64,000 nt of DNA from Tetragonia tetragonoides. Taxonomy: Eukaryota; Streptophyta; Magnoliopsida; Caryophyllales; Aizoaceae. The notes beneath the pieces were generated by a model, which was given only the letters and a program-made list of their open reading frames with translations, was not told the origin of the DNA and did no database searches. The stretch covers positions 31,960,001 to 32,024,000 of the forward strand of contig CM076142.1 in NCBI GenBank assembly GCA_038025085.1, written 5' to 3'. The position numbers and the translations under genes are program-made. This document shows, piece by piece, positions 41,701 to 53,310 of the stretch; the first letter of the stretch is position 1, and each line of letters starts with the position of its first letter.

Positions 41701-44700
41701 AGCTGTACTAGAGGGAGGGGATGAAAATTGCCTTCTCCAATCATCTCTTATTTCTAACTTCCTTTCATCCACAATTTAATATATCTCCTCTACTGCCTTC
41801 CCAAATTCACCTGTTTATTTCATATTATGTGTGCTAGATCAAAGGGAAATCCGTATGGGTCCTCACACTATAGTTACTACATACATATTCCTCAAGAACA
41901 CATACAAGGAACTTAGAGAATATGAAAAAGTTGTCCTACACTTGGATACAATTGATTTTTCATAAGCTCGGAACATTTTGACAGACCTTTCACCCAAGAA
42001 TAACTTGTGAAAGAAAGCCTACCCCCCGACCAGATGGAGGCATCTCACGCCCCAGGACTGTCCCACAACCTAACATCAACATTTAAAGGCTAAAAAGTGA
42101 TAGCAGGACAATTACAAGTAATATGCACAGAACTTAACACCACTCTTATTTATGTCATGTCTAATTCGTGATTGCCTTGAAAACTCCAACTTAAGAATTT
42201 ATGGTTCTTGATTAATCAGTGGTTCCAACACTGAGGGGGTAGCTCAGTTGGTAAGACATCTGAGAAATTTTCCAGAGGTCCCAGGTTCGAATCCTCTCAG
42301 AGCCACTGGAGGTTTTACTAGTCGTTAACTTCAGGGCCCATGGGATAAGCAAAGCTTGGAAACCCATGTTATCTAATAAACAAAGATTAATCAGTGGTTC
42401 CAGATGTTACATTAAAGGCAAGCAATTTGTGTAATTAATCACATGTCGTGGGTTAAGGCTTGTCCAAGGGATTAGCTTACAAAAAAAGCTTGGCCAATCT
42501 ATTTAAGTTCCTCATTACACGAAGACCAACTAATTAGGCATGTAGCATAGTTTCTCACGAGATAGAGAGCCTATAGTTCATTGATTTTAAAGAGTTCGAA
42601 CTCTCCTTTATATTAGGACTTATGCTTAAAAAAGAAGGAACTAGAAGCATTACCATCCAATCAATGTTAATATAAATAAGGCTTAAGCAGACCCAAAAAT
42701 AAAATAAGTCAATAATTTGTTATGCCCAAATCCCTTAGTTTCTTAGGATAAAAATAGATCACATTGAAAACTCTCTCCAACACATTACCTGTGAAAAACA
42801 ATTCTATGTGATACTTGCTTAAACCACGGTCTCTCTTCTAGGCGACTAGTTAGGGGTAAGACTGCGTACATCTGGACCTCCCCAGACCCCGCCCTAGGCG
42901 GGATACTTACTGGGTTCTTGTTGTTGTTGTTGTACTTGCTTAAACCACGGCTAAACCTACTCCCTGTCATGGACTTTTAATCCCTGGGACGATAATCTTA
43001 TTTTCTTCTTTCCAACTAGACAACCCCAATAACAGGAATTCAAAGTGGCAACTCAAGTGGCTGGTTTATACCACAACCCTTTTGGGTCTCCATACGAGCT
43101 GCCTCCAAGCACTAGAGCCTTCAAATATTCAACTCCCGTAATCCTAATGATGGCGAACGGGAAATCCTCCCACAAACTCAACTAATTCTCATTAAATTCA
43201 TAAACCAAAAAACTAAGAAATAACATAGCATCTAGGGGTATATATAGCCTAATAGGTGCCTTGGAGAATAAGAAACAACCTAATACCCTAATAGAACTAA
43301 AGACTACTTTCCTAACACTAATAATGCTATATTCTAAGTCTACTACCCTAATAAAATACCCCTTTAAATAAATCCGAAAATAACAAACTATCAAAATACA
43401 CTTATTTCCTAAAACTAATAAGTACATGTCATTCATTTTAAATCTTTTATTTTCCTTTCTTGTCATCCGCATCATTCTCCCCCTCTTAGAAAAAACTCGA
43501 CCAGGAGTTTTGAAGTGGAGAAGAATCAGGGGCCACATAGCAACACGCCATTCAAAGCACGAGGGAGGTGTCACCAATATGTAGGGAGCGAATATTGAAG
43601 CTATTGGAGGTGAACCTACAAAAGACCCAGTTTGAAATATGTACTCTTCTACCCTAGGGAAGGGGCTCTTATCAGTAATGGTCTTCTCAAATACTTCTGA
43701 GGTGTCCAGTTCATTCTGATCAGTATCTTCTTCCTCAGTAGTGTGATGAATTAATTGCTGCTCATTTTCTTGTGTTCCTTCCTCCTGTACAGCAACAGCT
43801 ACAGTTGCTCCTGGTGCATCATCTTCCCGACGTTTTGCCATTAAGCTCTTGAGTTCCTCTAAACTTGCCTTGAATTCTTCAAAACGTTCCACGAGTCGCG
43901 ATTCTCCTTCCTTTCTTTTGCGAAGATGTTGTTCATGCTTGAATAGATGGAAAATTTCCTTTAATTGCTCATAAGTCTCATGCTCTAACTCGAAAAAGGG
44001 ACGAGTAATAAACCGGAAAGGAACTCCATAATATCTTCGTGTAACTCCATCGTAAAAACTATAGTGCGACAATTGATAATCCCCAAAGTAATTGGTAGGA
44101 CATGGGCCAATAATACCTTGAGTAGATGATAATCCTAAGTGCTTCTCCAACCTATACACTAGAAATTGGAAAGTATAGAACTCATCCCAATAGGAAGCAT
44201 CCATGGAGATTGACTTGGAACATATTCTGAAAAATCTGGTGATGTGTTTAGGCTGCTGGGTAGGAGTAACTTTGAAGAAAAGTGGTCTTGAGATCAATGT
44301 GATGGATTTAGGCTACTGGTTTGTGAGGTATACGAATTTAGGGTTTATGCAAGGGTGGTTGCGGGTGTAGATGAGTGTTGGATGGGCAAGGAAACTAGGG
44401 TTTCAGCCTTACGGCGGCGTTGACAGCGACGAAGCGGCTGGCTCTGATACCAAACTGATGGCGAACGGGGAATCCTCCCACAAACTCAACTAATTCTCAT
44501 TAAATTCATAAACCAAAAAACTAAGAAATAACATAGCATCTAGGGGTATATATACCCTAATAAGTGCCTTGGAGAATAAGAAACAACCTAATACCCTAAT
44601 ATAACTAAAGACTACTTTCCTAACACTAATAATGCTATATTCTAAGATCTACTACCCTAATAAAATACCCCTTTAAATAAATTCGAAAATAACAAACTAT

Positions 44701-47700
44701 CAAAAATACAGTTATTTCCTAAAACTAATAAGTACCTGTCATTCATTTTAAATCTTTTATTTCCCTTTCTTGTCATCCGCATCTCCTAAGATGTGTTATT
44801 AATCTCAAAACTAAACCACAAAGTTGATGAATGATGATGCGAGTGCATCGGGCTCAAACATTGTTAAGCATTACATACACCTTTCATATAATCTAAATCT
44901 AAGCGATAAAGGTGTTTTTCAAGGGAAATTAAAGGAACACCATATCTAAAGGTGTTCCAGAATGTGTTATTGATTGGTTATCAATTATCTGACCTTCTAT
45001 AAACATGATTACTTTGAGTGTTCTTACGAGATCGGGTTTGAAGCTTTTATTATACGACCATCGCCTTATTAAGTACTTCAAAACCATCAAGAAGCCTGCA
45101 AGCAGCTTGAATGAGCTAAGTTTCACAGTTTTATCAAAGATGAGAACAGAACTCGCTATTTTGGTCATAAGCTTTCATATAAACTCGAAATCAAGTGCTG
45201 TGGAAAGCTTAGAAGGAGATCTACAACTTCCATTTTTTGAGATTTTCCCAATTCATAGCATAACATGGTCGAAGTTGAGTTGGAAGCTTTGGGTAGCTGG
45301 AATGAGCAAGAACAGACCAAGGAACAATAGGAGGATCTGAATCTTCACAGCTACTGCACGCATGTTCAAAGACGCGTATTGACTCAACGCGGACTTGTTT
45401 TGGTAAGTAATGGCCTAATGGCTGGCGGTTTAGGGGTTCTTTGGCAGGTTTACTTGCAAAGTAATTACCTTTTTTTTTTAGATAACATGGGTGTCCAAGC
45501 TTTGCTTGACTAATCCCATGGGCCCTGAAGTTAACGACCAGGAAAACCTCCAGTGGCCCTGAGGGGACTCGAACCTGGGACCTCTGGAATAGATCTCAGA
45601 CCAACTGAGCTACCCCCTCAGGGTTACTTGCAGAGTAATTACCTTTATTTATCTTCCTAATTGTTTTAGTTTCCTAACTAAATTCAGTTTCCTAGTAGTA
45701 GTAGAATAGGTTAAATTACTTTCCTATTTTTATTATTTTCTTAGTTGGTTTAGGTTTCCTCATTCGAATAGATTACATATTATCCAAGCTAGTTTATTTT
45801 GCCTAAAAATAGGGCATCATGTACTCAGTTTACTTACCAAATTGATTAGTATATTTCAGAGAGTATTTTCACCGAAGTTGTGTTTCCAACTTCTTTTGTT
45901 GCATGAGAGTCGTTCTTGAGTGGTTCTTGAGCATCTTCTAGACTTTTGAGGAGCTTAGAAACCCTAGTTCTTGTTGAGTTAATTGAGTGATTAAATTAAT
46001 ATCACAAGTTCATTTACTTTTATTTCTATTGTTTACCAAATTTACAAATCCACAAGAAAAAAAAAAAAATTAAAGCTTCTGCGTTCATATCAGTTGACTT
46101 GTTATTATAAAAATGAAAGCTCCATAATTGGATGTAAGCAAAATGCAAAAAGTGGGCTCATCCATTTTGTAAATCAGAATCCCACCAAACTTGAAACTCT
46201 CAGGTCTACAAGGCAAACTACCCTAATGATCAGCAACAATGACTAGTAGCAAGAATTGAAAAAGAAAACATGTTTTTCAAGTTACCAGACATTTGTGGGC
46301 ATAATAGGAAGGAATCACACTTCACTTGACAACACTAAACTGTAGAATCATGGCAACAAGTAACATGTTGTAATGGAAGCTACTCTAGTCACATAATTTT
46401 ATTACCATTGAGAGAGGTGGTAATAAAGGATAACCAAAACAAGCCAAGGAACAAAAAGGTTAATTGCATGTAGGGTTTACCTACGATATTTGACACATAA
46501 TCTATGTTTTTGAATTCTGAGGAATACTAATGTCAAAAAGTATTCATCCCTGTTCCCATCAATCCAATATGCAATTCGTTATACACCTAAATGAGACTCA
46601 TGTGATCAGTTTCATTTAATCATGGAGGAAATTATGAGCTTTATTAGAGTTAGCGAAGTTGCTAAGTGATCTGTATAGCAAAGGGTTCAGCTCATTCCGA
46701 AGAAACTTAAAACAGTTTTGTATTTGTGAGATCTAATGAAAAAGAATGCAACTAAAGGATTCACCACCTTCCACCATAAAGGAGTTCTACCAGGATAAAA
46801 GAAAGTATTCAAGCCCACGGGGCTATTAAACTTACAGAAAATGAGAAATCAGAGTATTTTGAGGAAGAACAAGAGAATCCTTTAGGAGCACAGCTCACTT
46901 TTCTCATACCAAATCTGCCCAATACAATCCTAACCTGGATCTTTATGCGAAGCCCCAAAATCTAGGATATTCTCAATGCAGGAAGCACAATTGAGGAAAA
47001 TGCTGAGCCAATAAAGAATACACTAGCGACAGTAGAAGTACAAAGCCAATTTGAAAACGTCCTTTAATTGCCCTTTAATTCTAGTGTGTAGGTGTTGTGT
47101 TATTGCATCTTAAAGGAGTAACCCAACTCCTATATCCTTCTTTACATGTGCTCAAAATACCCCCCTAAAGCTGCCGTGTTGAAGTGCATGGGCTTTTCTT
47201 AAGTGTTCGCTGTCATATGATAACATGTTACAGACTCCTATTTTCTGAACCCTTGGGACTTAAACAACCCATAAAGATATAGGTTCCCCCACAGGGATTG
47301 TTGTGCATATACCCATTTTAATTCCCAATTTGATTCAAAAGTAGTGATTTGGACCATGGACTACATGCTAACATGAGCTGGAACATTCCTTGAGTTGTTC
47401 CTTATCAGCAAGGACTTGTTCCTCCTTGGGTAGCACCTAAACCAGGTTCTGTAATGGTTCCTATCAAAGCTTCAAAGTAGCCAAAGCAACTAAGTTAGCT
47501 AAGAGCTTACTAGGTTGCACTTCATCATCCATTGAGACGGATGCTCCCACAACAAATATGATGCAGGAACATTTAGCTCTAAGGACATCCAAAAACCACC
47601 AACCAGCTCTCTTCTCATGCTTTGGTTCTAAATTAATTTGAGGGAAGTTAAGGATAAACCCTATCAGTAGGACGATTACAACTTCTTTAATATGGGTTAC

Positions 47701-49186
47701 TTGGACTCAAGGTAACTTGAATAAATAAAATTGCACGTAAGAAATGAATCCCACGAAGCATCAGCACAATAAATTCACAATCTAAATGCAAGAATAGTAC
47801 GCCAGCTTGCAAGGAATATTTGGAGCATATGCAAAGAAGGCTATAGAATTTGGAGAGGTGTCCCTTAATACTCAGACTATCCTAAGCATATTTATTAGTA
47901 CAAAACTTGTAATTTTAGATGTTTCCTCGTTACTGCTAGCTTAACACTTCCTCTATTTCCCTCTAACTGCCTCGTTGGCATTTGTAAATCAAGTTTTGCA
48001 AGTCACAGAAATATAAGAGGATATTTAAAGTGAAATGGAGGGAGTATGTATCTTGGTGCCTCTACATATAGGAACCACTCCAGCGCTGTCGAAGATAAGA
48101 ATATGATTTCTGAATGAATGAATGAGAATATTTGTGCTGCTGCTTTTGGCCATTAACACTCAAAACTCTCAAAGTCTTTTGAGTTATTACTTATTAGACA
48201 CGCCGGGTTTGAGTGGAAGTGGCCTTTAAAACTGTTTCTTGGTGGATTTATCCTTAAAGAGAAAAGGGGATGGGCTCTATTTTTGTTTTTGCATTTGAAA
48301 CAGTTAAAACACAATCAAGTTAAATGAGCAGGACTATTCATATGCATCAAACTTTGCCCCTTTTTTCGAGGTATATCAACCACATGTGACCATTTTCATT
48401 CAGTTTTCAAGGAGGTTATGTGCTTATTAGAATAAGCCAGTTGCTAAGGCTGCTGGTTAAGAAGAAGTGAAGTCCATTGAATGCCCTGCAAACTATTAAC
48501 TATACCTATTGTTATAGTAGCCCTTTACTGATTTAATGCTATAAAATACAACAGTAATCCTTATTCTTACTTTATTTTTTATCTCCTCTCTGTATAAATC
48601 TCTCTAACTACACCATTGATGCTCAATCCTCAATAATCAATCATTGTTTGTTTGTTTTACAACAGATTCAATTCTTCTCTTTTGAAGCTTCTATTTGCTT
48701 GTTTCCTCAATCATTGTATTCTACAAGATTCAATTTACAATCTAAATTTCCCATCTTTGAAGAAAACAGTTCAATGGATTTCTCCTGTTTTTGCTTAAAT
48801 AGTTCAAAGAGCTTCAAAATTCCAATTACTTCAATAACCCACCCAACAAAAACCTCAATGGACAATTCAACCCCCATCACAAATAACATGCAATAATCAA
48901 AACCCAAATTTTAAAACAACCCAAAAAGATTGAAAGTTTTAATTACCTGGATGCTAAAATCACCACCAAGTGAAACATTATGAGACTCAGCAGAGTTAAA
49001 ATCACCAGCAACAGTCCCACCCATCATCATCTGCCTCTCTTTGCGATCGAGATCGGCAGCAAGAGCTGCCAAATCGAATTCCGAAAAAAAAGGGCCTTGC
49101 AATACTGTATTCACACAATGTACTGCACATAGTTTTGCTTCTTGAACCTCATGGTATAACATTCCACCATTGCTAGAACCTTCCAT
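38765..49186 (-). CDS. Ataxin-3 homolog, Josephin deubiquitinase, 268 aa
   Basis: Exon 1 is 49186-48947 (80 codons from MEGSSNGGML to GGDFSIQ, donor GTAATT). Exon 2 is 39331-38765 (188 codons plus stop). They join in phase, giving 268 residues, close to other plant ataxin-3 proteins (about 280). The Josephin domain has catalytic Cys20 (EAKLCAVHCVNTVLQGPFFS), His121 (HLQDHWFCIRKV) and Asn134 (YNFDS). A ubiquitin-interacting motif (DEDMKAAIAASL) is near the C-terminus. The enzyme trims ubiquitin chains in cytosol and nucleus. No polyglutamine tract is present, as usual in plants. The ATG at 49186 matches the family start; six in-frame codons upstream are not needed. The single intron is 9.6 kb and heavily invaded by transposons, yet the exons are intact. 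Confidence 0.93.
39332..42209 (-). other. Ataxin-3 intron, left part; no gene
   Basis: Intron DNA without coding signals. At 40055-40110 'ttttttagataagaaaattttattgatc' looks like the T-rich end of an old antisense retroposon (LINE or SINE), with no resolved partner end. Nothing else stands out. Confidence 0.3.
42228..42384 (+). mobile_element. tRNA-derived SINE (family S1) with 18-bp target duplication
   Basis: Box A GGTAGCTCAGTTGG and box B GGTTCGAATCC are spaced as in a tRNA gene but with an unfoldable middle. A body then ends 'acccatgttatctaa' plus a short A-rich tail. The perfect 18-bp repeat GATTAATCAGTGGTTCCA flanks it (42210-42227 and 42385-42402). A second copy lies inverted at 45473-45623. 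Confidence 0.9.
42540..42640 (+). mobile_element. Possible degenerate SINE
   Basis: TAGCATAGTTTCTC (box A-like) and GAGTTCGAACTCTCC (a perfect box B) are followed by an A-rich end at about 42630. No target duplication was found, so this is a tentative, old tRNA-derived insertion. Confidence 0.35.
42830..42932 (+). mobile_element. Short SINE (3' part, TTG tail) with 18-bp target duplication
   Basis: The body 'ggggtaagactgcgtacatc' followed by 'ccccagaccccgcc..aggcggg' and a (TTG)n tail is the conserved 3' half of a widespread plant SINE group. The 5' tRNA-like half with boxes A and B is missing. The 103-bp piece is still framed by a perfect repeat TACTTGCTTAAACCACGG (42812-42829 and 42933-42950). 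The truncation therefore happened before or during insertion. Confidence 0.85.
43148..43474 (-). repeat. LTR (3') of a non-autonomous element, 327 bp
   Basis: Starts TGATGGCGAACGGG and ends CCGCATCA, with a purine tract AAGAGGGGGAGAA just inside on the minus strand. About eight substitutions separate it from its partner at 44456-44784. Target duplication CCTAA at 43143-43147. Confidence 0.85.
43475..44214 (-). CDS. Unrecognised ORF inside the non-autonomous LTR element
   Basis: From ATG 44214 the frame encodes MDASYWDEFYTFQFLVYRLE and continues about 246 codons to the LTR boundary, then runs on into the LTR (stop at 43182). It has an aromatic N-terminal half (GDYQLSHYSFYDGVTRRYYG, PFRFITRPFFELEHETYEQL) and a charged coiled-coil-like segment (KHEQHLRKRKEGESRL..EELKSLMAKR). 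An acidic, Glu/Gln/Thr-rich C-terminal half follows. None of this matches gag or pol motifs I know. The upstream extension to 44297 has no ATG. Options are a highly diverged gag, or a host gene piece captured by the element. The open frame over most of the interior suggests it was maintained until recently. Confidence 0.5.
44456..44784 (-). repeat. LTR (5') of the non-autonomous element, 329 bp
   Basis: Partner of 43148-43474. The primer binding site lies on its inner side. Confidence 0.85.
44800..46090 (+). other. Possible solo LTR or retroelement remnant, interrupted by a SINE
   Basis: The stretch after the SINE (45650-46060) has features of a plant LTR 3' half: 'gcctaaaaatagggcatcatg' with a TATA-like centre, 'ttcagagagtattttc', and an A-run before 'gcgttcatatca'. 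The part before the SINE (44960-45450) reads on from it. I cannot define both ends or a target duplication. Confidence 0.3.
45473..45623 (-). mobile_element. tRNA-derived SINE (family S1), inverted copy
   Basis: Reverse-complement copy of the element at 42228-42384. Minus strand: GGTAGCTCAGTTGG, GGTTCGAGTCC, body ending 'acccatgttatctaa' and an A-tail. Flanking repeats 45450-45472 and 45624-45646 agree at 22 of 23 bases. Confidence 0.9.
46091..48946 (-). other. Ataxin-3 intron, right part; no gene
   Basis: Intron DNA without convincing coding signal or element ends. AT-rich, with no long open frames. Confidence 0.3.
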
Positions 49187-49621
49187 TATTATTTCTGTAA
49201 CCAAAACTCAACTCTCTCTATCTCCTATTATTTCTGTATATATAATTTACTGAAGAGTTGTATGAGAGATTTATGATTGGGGAAAAAGAAAGAAAAAAAC
49301 CCTAGATTTGATTCAGTAATTCTTTAATAGGGACGAGTTGGGTTTGAGGGAAATCAGGCGTTTCTTTTTTGGTCTCGGATTTGGTTTGATTTGATTTTTA
49401 TCTTGCTTTCCACTTTCTTGGGTTTCATGTTTCGACAATGCTAAACCCAAACCTCGAATATTCACACGTGCAAGAGTGCACTACATTATTCTTCGTCTTC
49501 CCCACCCAAAAAAAAAAAATAAAATTTTATTGTGTCTGTCAAACTTTGAACAAATTACCCATTCAGTTCTATTTCAAGATATTATATATATCACCTCCGT
49601 TCCCTTTTAATAAATTTCACA

Positions 49622-50627
49622 CTAATTTTTATATCCGTGCTGCGGACGAGATGGAATTTGAAACAATGATACCAATCTCGTCAATATAATCTATGTAACA
49701 TATAATGGTCATTTTTAAAAAAAAATATTATTACTTTAAATTGCAATAAACATCATACTCATAGAAATAAATGGTTGCTCGCTCATATATATAATTTAAA
49801 AATCAGTTATGAATGAGATTAATTAATATTATAACAATCAAAGTAGTCTTGTTGCACTAATATCATTTCATGTGTCAATTGTGACAATCTTACTTAGCAT
49901 TACATAATTAATTTACATGGTGTTATACGTGTCATCTACATACAAACATAGCTAGCTTAGTTCTGACCTTACACGAATTAGGACTCAATTGTCACAATAT
50001 GTGACACCCACATATTTATGTCCTATGGTTAATTATTTATTTACAATCACTTTCATATTTATATTTAATAAAAAAATTTCTAAAAGAATTTATACACCAA
50101 TGATCAATATAATAATTTAAGCTTACGTAATAATTTAATATAATTTATAATAAAAATGTGTATTAATCGGATCAACTCTTATTTTTTTTCGCATTTGTAT
50201 TTTATAAGTGTTTTGAGGGTAAATAATTAAAGTTTTAATTATTTTGATAACAAAACTTTAATGTGAAGATGACTGGACATTTGCATGTCATTTTTACACC
50301 AAGTTGTAGCTGTGTGTCGTCCTATGTCACCTCACACTAAATTCGTCATCCACGTGCGTGGCAGCCCTAATGTGTATTGATTGATCAATCCAACCCTTAA
50401 CTTTCTTCAAAATTATCTCTTATAAGTGTTTTTAGGTGTATAATTAAAATTGTAGTTAATTTGTTGGCTGCACATCCGTATGTCATCCTTACAACATGTT
50501 GGCATCCACGTTTTATACGCATGTCAACCCCATATATGTGGCGTCTATGTGTATCTCCACACGAAAATTCCCTCTTATGTGGCATCCCCATGTGTCATCA
50601 TCACACGAAATGACCCAAAATATATAT
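49622..50627 (-). mobile_element. Helitron-like element, inverted, eroded
   Basis: Read on the minus strand the left edge ends in a short hairpin (TCCG..CGGA) followed by ATAAAAATTAG and a T, a decayed form of the 3' end at 23075-23103. The interior carries the same motif set, for example 'cgtgtgatgatgacacatggggatgccaca' near 50600 and 'ggatgccaacatg' near 50500 on the minus strand. It is therefore the same family as the Helitron in the reticulon intron. The 5' end lies in the tatatata tract near 50628. No coding sequence. Confidence 0.55.
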
Positions 50628-52210
50628 ATGGGTAAGAGCGCCGGTTATGTGACATCTGACATGTGTCACAATTTTAGTGGCTATTGCATTTTCTTTTCTT
50701 TTCTTTTTTTGTTTTTTCATCATGGTTTTTATGGTGATCATAAAGTTTATGTATTAAATGTAATAATAAAAGTCTCTATTTAATTCTTGACCATTTTTTA
50801 AATTTAATTACTATTTGGTCATCATTTTTATTAATTTTAATATTTATGAATATAAGAACACTTAATGTCACCACTTTTATAGAGTTTTATAATTGTGGGG
50901 AAAAAATATTTTGACGTGGCAATATGTTTTAGAGGATAAGTGCGTCAAATATGATGAGTGTTACATATAGAGTCATTATTTTTAATAAGCTATATATTAT
51001 TGTTGGTATTACTATTACGGGGTAGGTGATATTTGACTGATATTTGACTAATATTTATTGCAATAATCGTACGTAGGTCATGTAACCACAAACATGTCAC
51101 TAATATATACTTGCCTAATTTTACGAGGATAAGGGCATGTGTGACAATGGTTACGTATAAAGTCAGTATTTTCATGTTGTATATTGTTTTTGGGTATTAT
51201 ATGGTAGGTGATATTTAACTAATATTTGCGAGGATAACCATAGGTTATGTGACAATTAACATGTGACTAATAATATTTGTGGAATAAGTGTAGGTATATA
51301 GTTTTGGTAAGATCGCAAGTAACGTGACAAGTGTCACAATTTGATTGGACATTAATTATTTTTCCCTTTTTGTTTCTATTTTGGTGAATAATTAGTTATC
51401 AATATCCTATAGAAATTGCTATAGTCTAATCATATTCTTTTTTTTCCTTTAGGTATAATTACATTAATCTAAAATGGCCTTAATGTCGAGTTTTAATGTT
51501 TTCAACAGAATAAGAATTGCTATTGAGTATAGATCAGATGATGAATATTTGGGGGAATAGATCCACATAATATAATAAGGGTTATATAGTTGTGGGTATA
51601 AGCGCTGATAACGTGCAGGTGTCACATTTTGATTATATTATTTTCCCTTTTTCTAGATAGTGAGTTGTCGCTATTTTTTTCCAATTGAAAAAAGGTAAGT
51701 CTTTTAACTTTTAAATTATAAATACTGAAATATATAAACATTAAGGGTCAAGTCTGACCAAACCGATGGTTGTTTAATACCAAGAATTATATCAGTTGGT
51801 ATAAGCGTAGGATTTGTGAAACTTGACTATTATTTGTGGGGATAATCGTTGTTAATATTGCAAGCAATAAATATTTAGTTACGTTTTATATGAAGGTATA
51901 AACACAGGTTAGACATAAATTTTGTAAGCATATGCTAAAATACAATGACATGGGTCACATTTGGAGTGACAATTATTAAGTTACACTATATGATGTACAA
52001 TTGCAAGTTAACTGACAAGTGATAGATATTATTTTATTTTTTAATCGGAGAATGATGAGTGGTATGACATGTGTAACATTTTGACCAATTACTATTTTTC
52101 ATTATTCTTTATATACCAATGTATAATTTTTAAACATCCAAAAATTTAATGTAAACATAAAAATATAGAGATATATGGGTCGCCTATGCGTAGCACGGGT
52201 AAAGTCCTAG
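50628..52210 (+). mobile_element. Helitron-like element, second family
   Basis: The right end has a hairpin-like CCTATGC gta GCACGGG (52193-52199 region) followed by TAAAGTCCTAG and a T (CTAG at 52207-52210). The interior has diverged repeats of 'ggtaagagcgc..gttatgtgacat..acatgtgtcac' near 50640, 51240, 51310, 51610 and 52040. It starts at the TA tract shared with the element on its left, so the two stand head to head. No ORF. Confidence 0.55.
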
Positions 52211-52289
52211 TTTTGAAACATTTTTGAAATCCTAAATGATGAAATTAGATTTATAATTTTTAGAATTACGTAACTAAAGATATTTTATT

Positions 52290-53310
52290 TTGTATTTTTT
52301 TTAACACAATATCGTCCATGGCAATACTATCCTTCCATTAAACTTGCAGCACCACAAACTAGAGCATCGTTTACATAACTCGGAATGTTCGATGACCAAA
52401 AACGAATACCTACATCCCAAGGTAGCACATGCGCTAGCTCATGGGAAACTCTATTACTTTCCATACAAACAAAAGACCAGACAACACGAGAGAATGAACC
52501 AACTAAATCAAAAATATCATCTAAAACCAAATGTCAAGCAGACATACCACTACTCCTAGACTTCAAAGTATTAATAACTGACACATTATCTGACTCAATC
52601 ACAACATGCTCAAAATGGTGAGCATTTGCTAGCTGCAGGCCAAAGAACACAACTTTAGCTTCAACTATACCAACTTCCCAGTCTTCAACAAAATTCATTG
52701 TCGCCCTAACGAGTGCTTGCCCGTTCAGATCCCTGCACACTATGCCAACACTAGTACCTCGGTCACCCGTTTTCCCAGCATCGACATTTACTTTAATGAA
52801 ATTATCATCTGGTGGCTTCCATCGTCCCGGAATGCGCTTTATCTTCACTGATAGCTCGCCCAAGACCGAGCCCAAAGCTTGCAGTTGCTTATAAGCATCC
52901 TGGAATATCTCTGTAGGTTCCTTGGATGAGATTTCAAAAATTATTTTATTTCTCTCTCTCCAAATTGCCCAAGCAGTGGTGGCAAACAAATCAAACATAC
53001 CTCCATCTAGGCGTGACTTGATATCCTCGACCCAATCCCGCAATGAACCTCCCGAAACACCACTAAGCACATCAAGGCACCTCCCAAACCGATTCAGCTA
53101 ATGGGCAGAAGCGTAGAGTGTGAAGGCCACAATCCCTTGCACCCCCACATATCCCACAAGCTTCATTGGTAGCAGGAACACGCTTATGGAGGCCAACTTT
53201 TGTTGGAAGAGCCCCATTACACGCCCTCCATAAAAACATTTTAACCCTTGGAAGAGAGGTAATACTCCAGATTTTGTTCCATGGTGAGTTGTATGTCACT
53301 GTGTGATGAC
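52290..53310 (-). pseudogene. 5'-truncated LINE ORF2: zinc-binding and RNase H part
   Basis: Minus strand. Residues SPWNKIWSITSLPRVKMFLW and ALPTKVGLHKR..CGICGGARDCGLHTL (53299 to 53072) are the RT zinc-binding domain of plant L1. After a frameshift near 53075 comes a linker (TTAWAIWRERNKIIF) and an RNase H-like domain (KVNVDAGKTGD..VGIVCRDLNG, EAKVVFFGLQLA, HVVIESDNVSVI). A TGA near 52531 interrupts the C-terminal part (LVLDDIFDLV, VSHELAHVLPWDV), which ends near 52325. A short A-rich end follows at about 52300. Endonuclease and reverse transcriptase are absent, so this is a typical dead 5'-truncated copy. Confidence 0.85.

Larger units (their letters stand above)
43148..44784 (-). mobile_element. 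Small non-autonomous LTR retrotransposon (1.6 kb)
   Basis: Two ~328-bp LTRs flank a 981-bp interior. On the minus strand the primer site TGGTATCAGAGCC comes two bases after the 5' LTR, and a polypurine tract precedes the 3' LTR. Flanking CCTAA (43143-43147 and 44785-44789) is the target duplication; the last base of the right LTR is T instead of A. There is no gag, protease, integrase or reverse transcriptase, but the interior encodes an unrelated-looking ORF. It lies in the ataxin-3 intron, same orientation as the gene. LTR divergence of about 2.4% makes it older than the two copia elements. Confidence 0.85.

Noticed and set aside
42236..42306. A functional tRNA gene
   Set aside because: Boxes A and B are present, but the region between them does not fold as a tRNA. 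The sequence is the head of a 157-bp SINE with its own target duplication and a second copy at 45473-45623.
44214..44297. Upstream extension of the ORF in the small LTR element
   Set aside because: The extension has no ATG; 44214 is the first ATG in frame.
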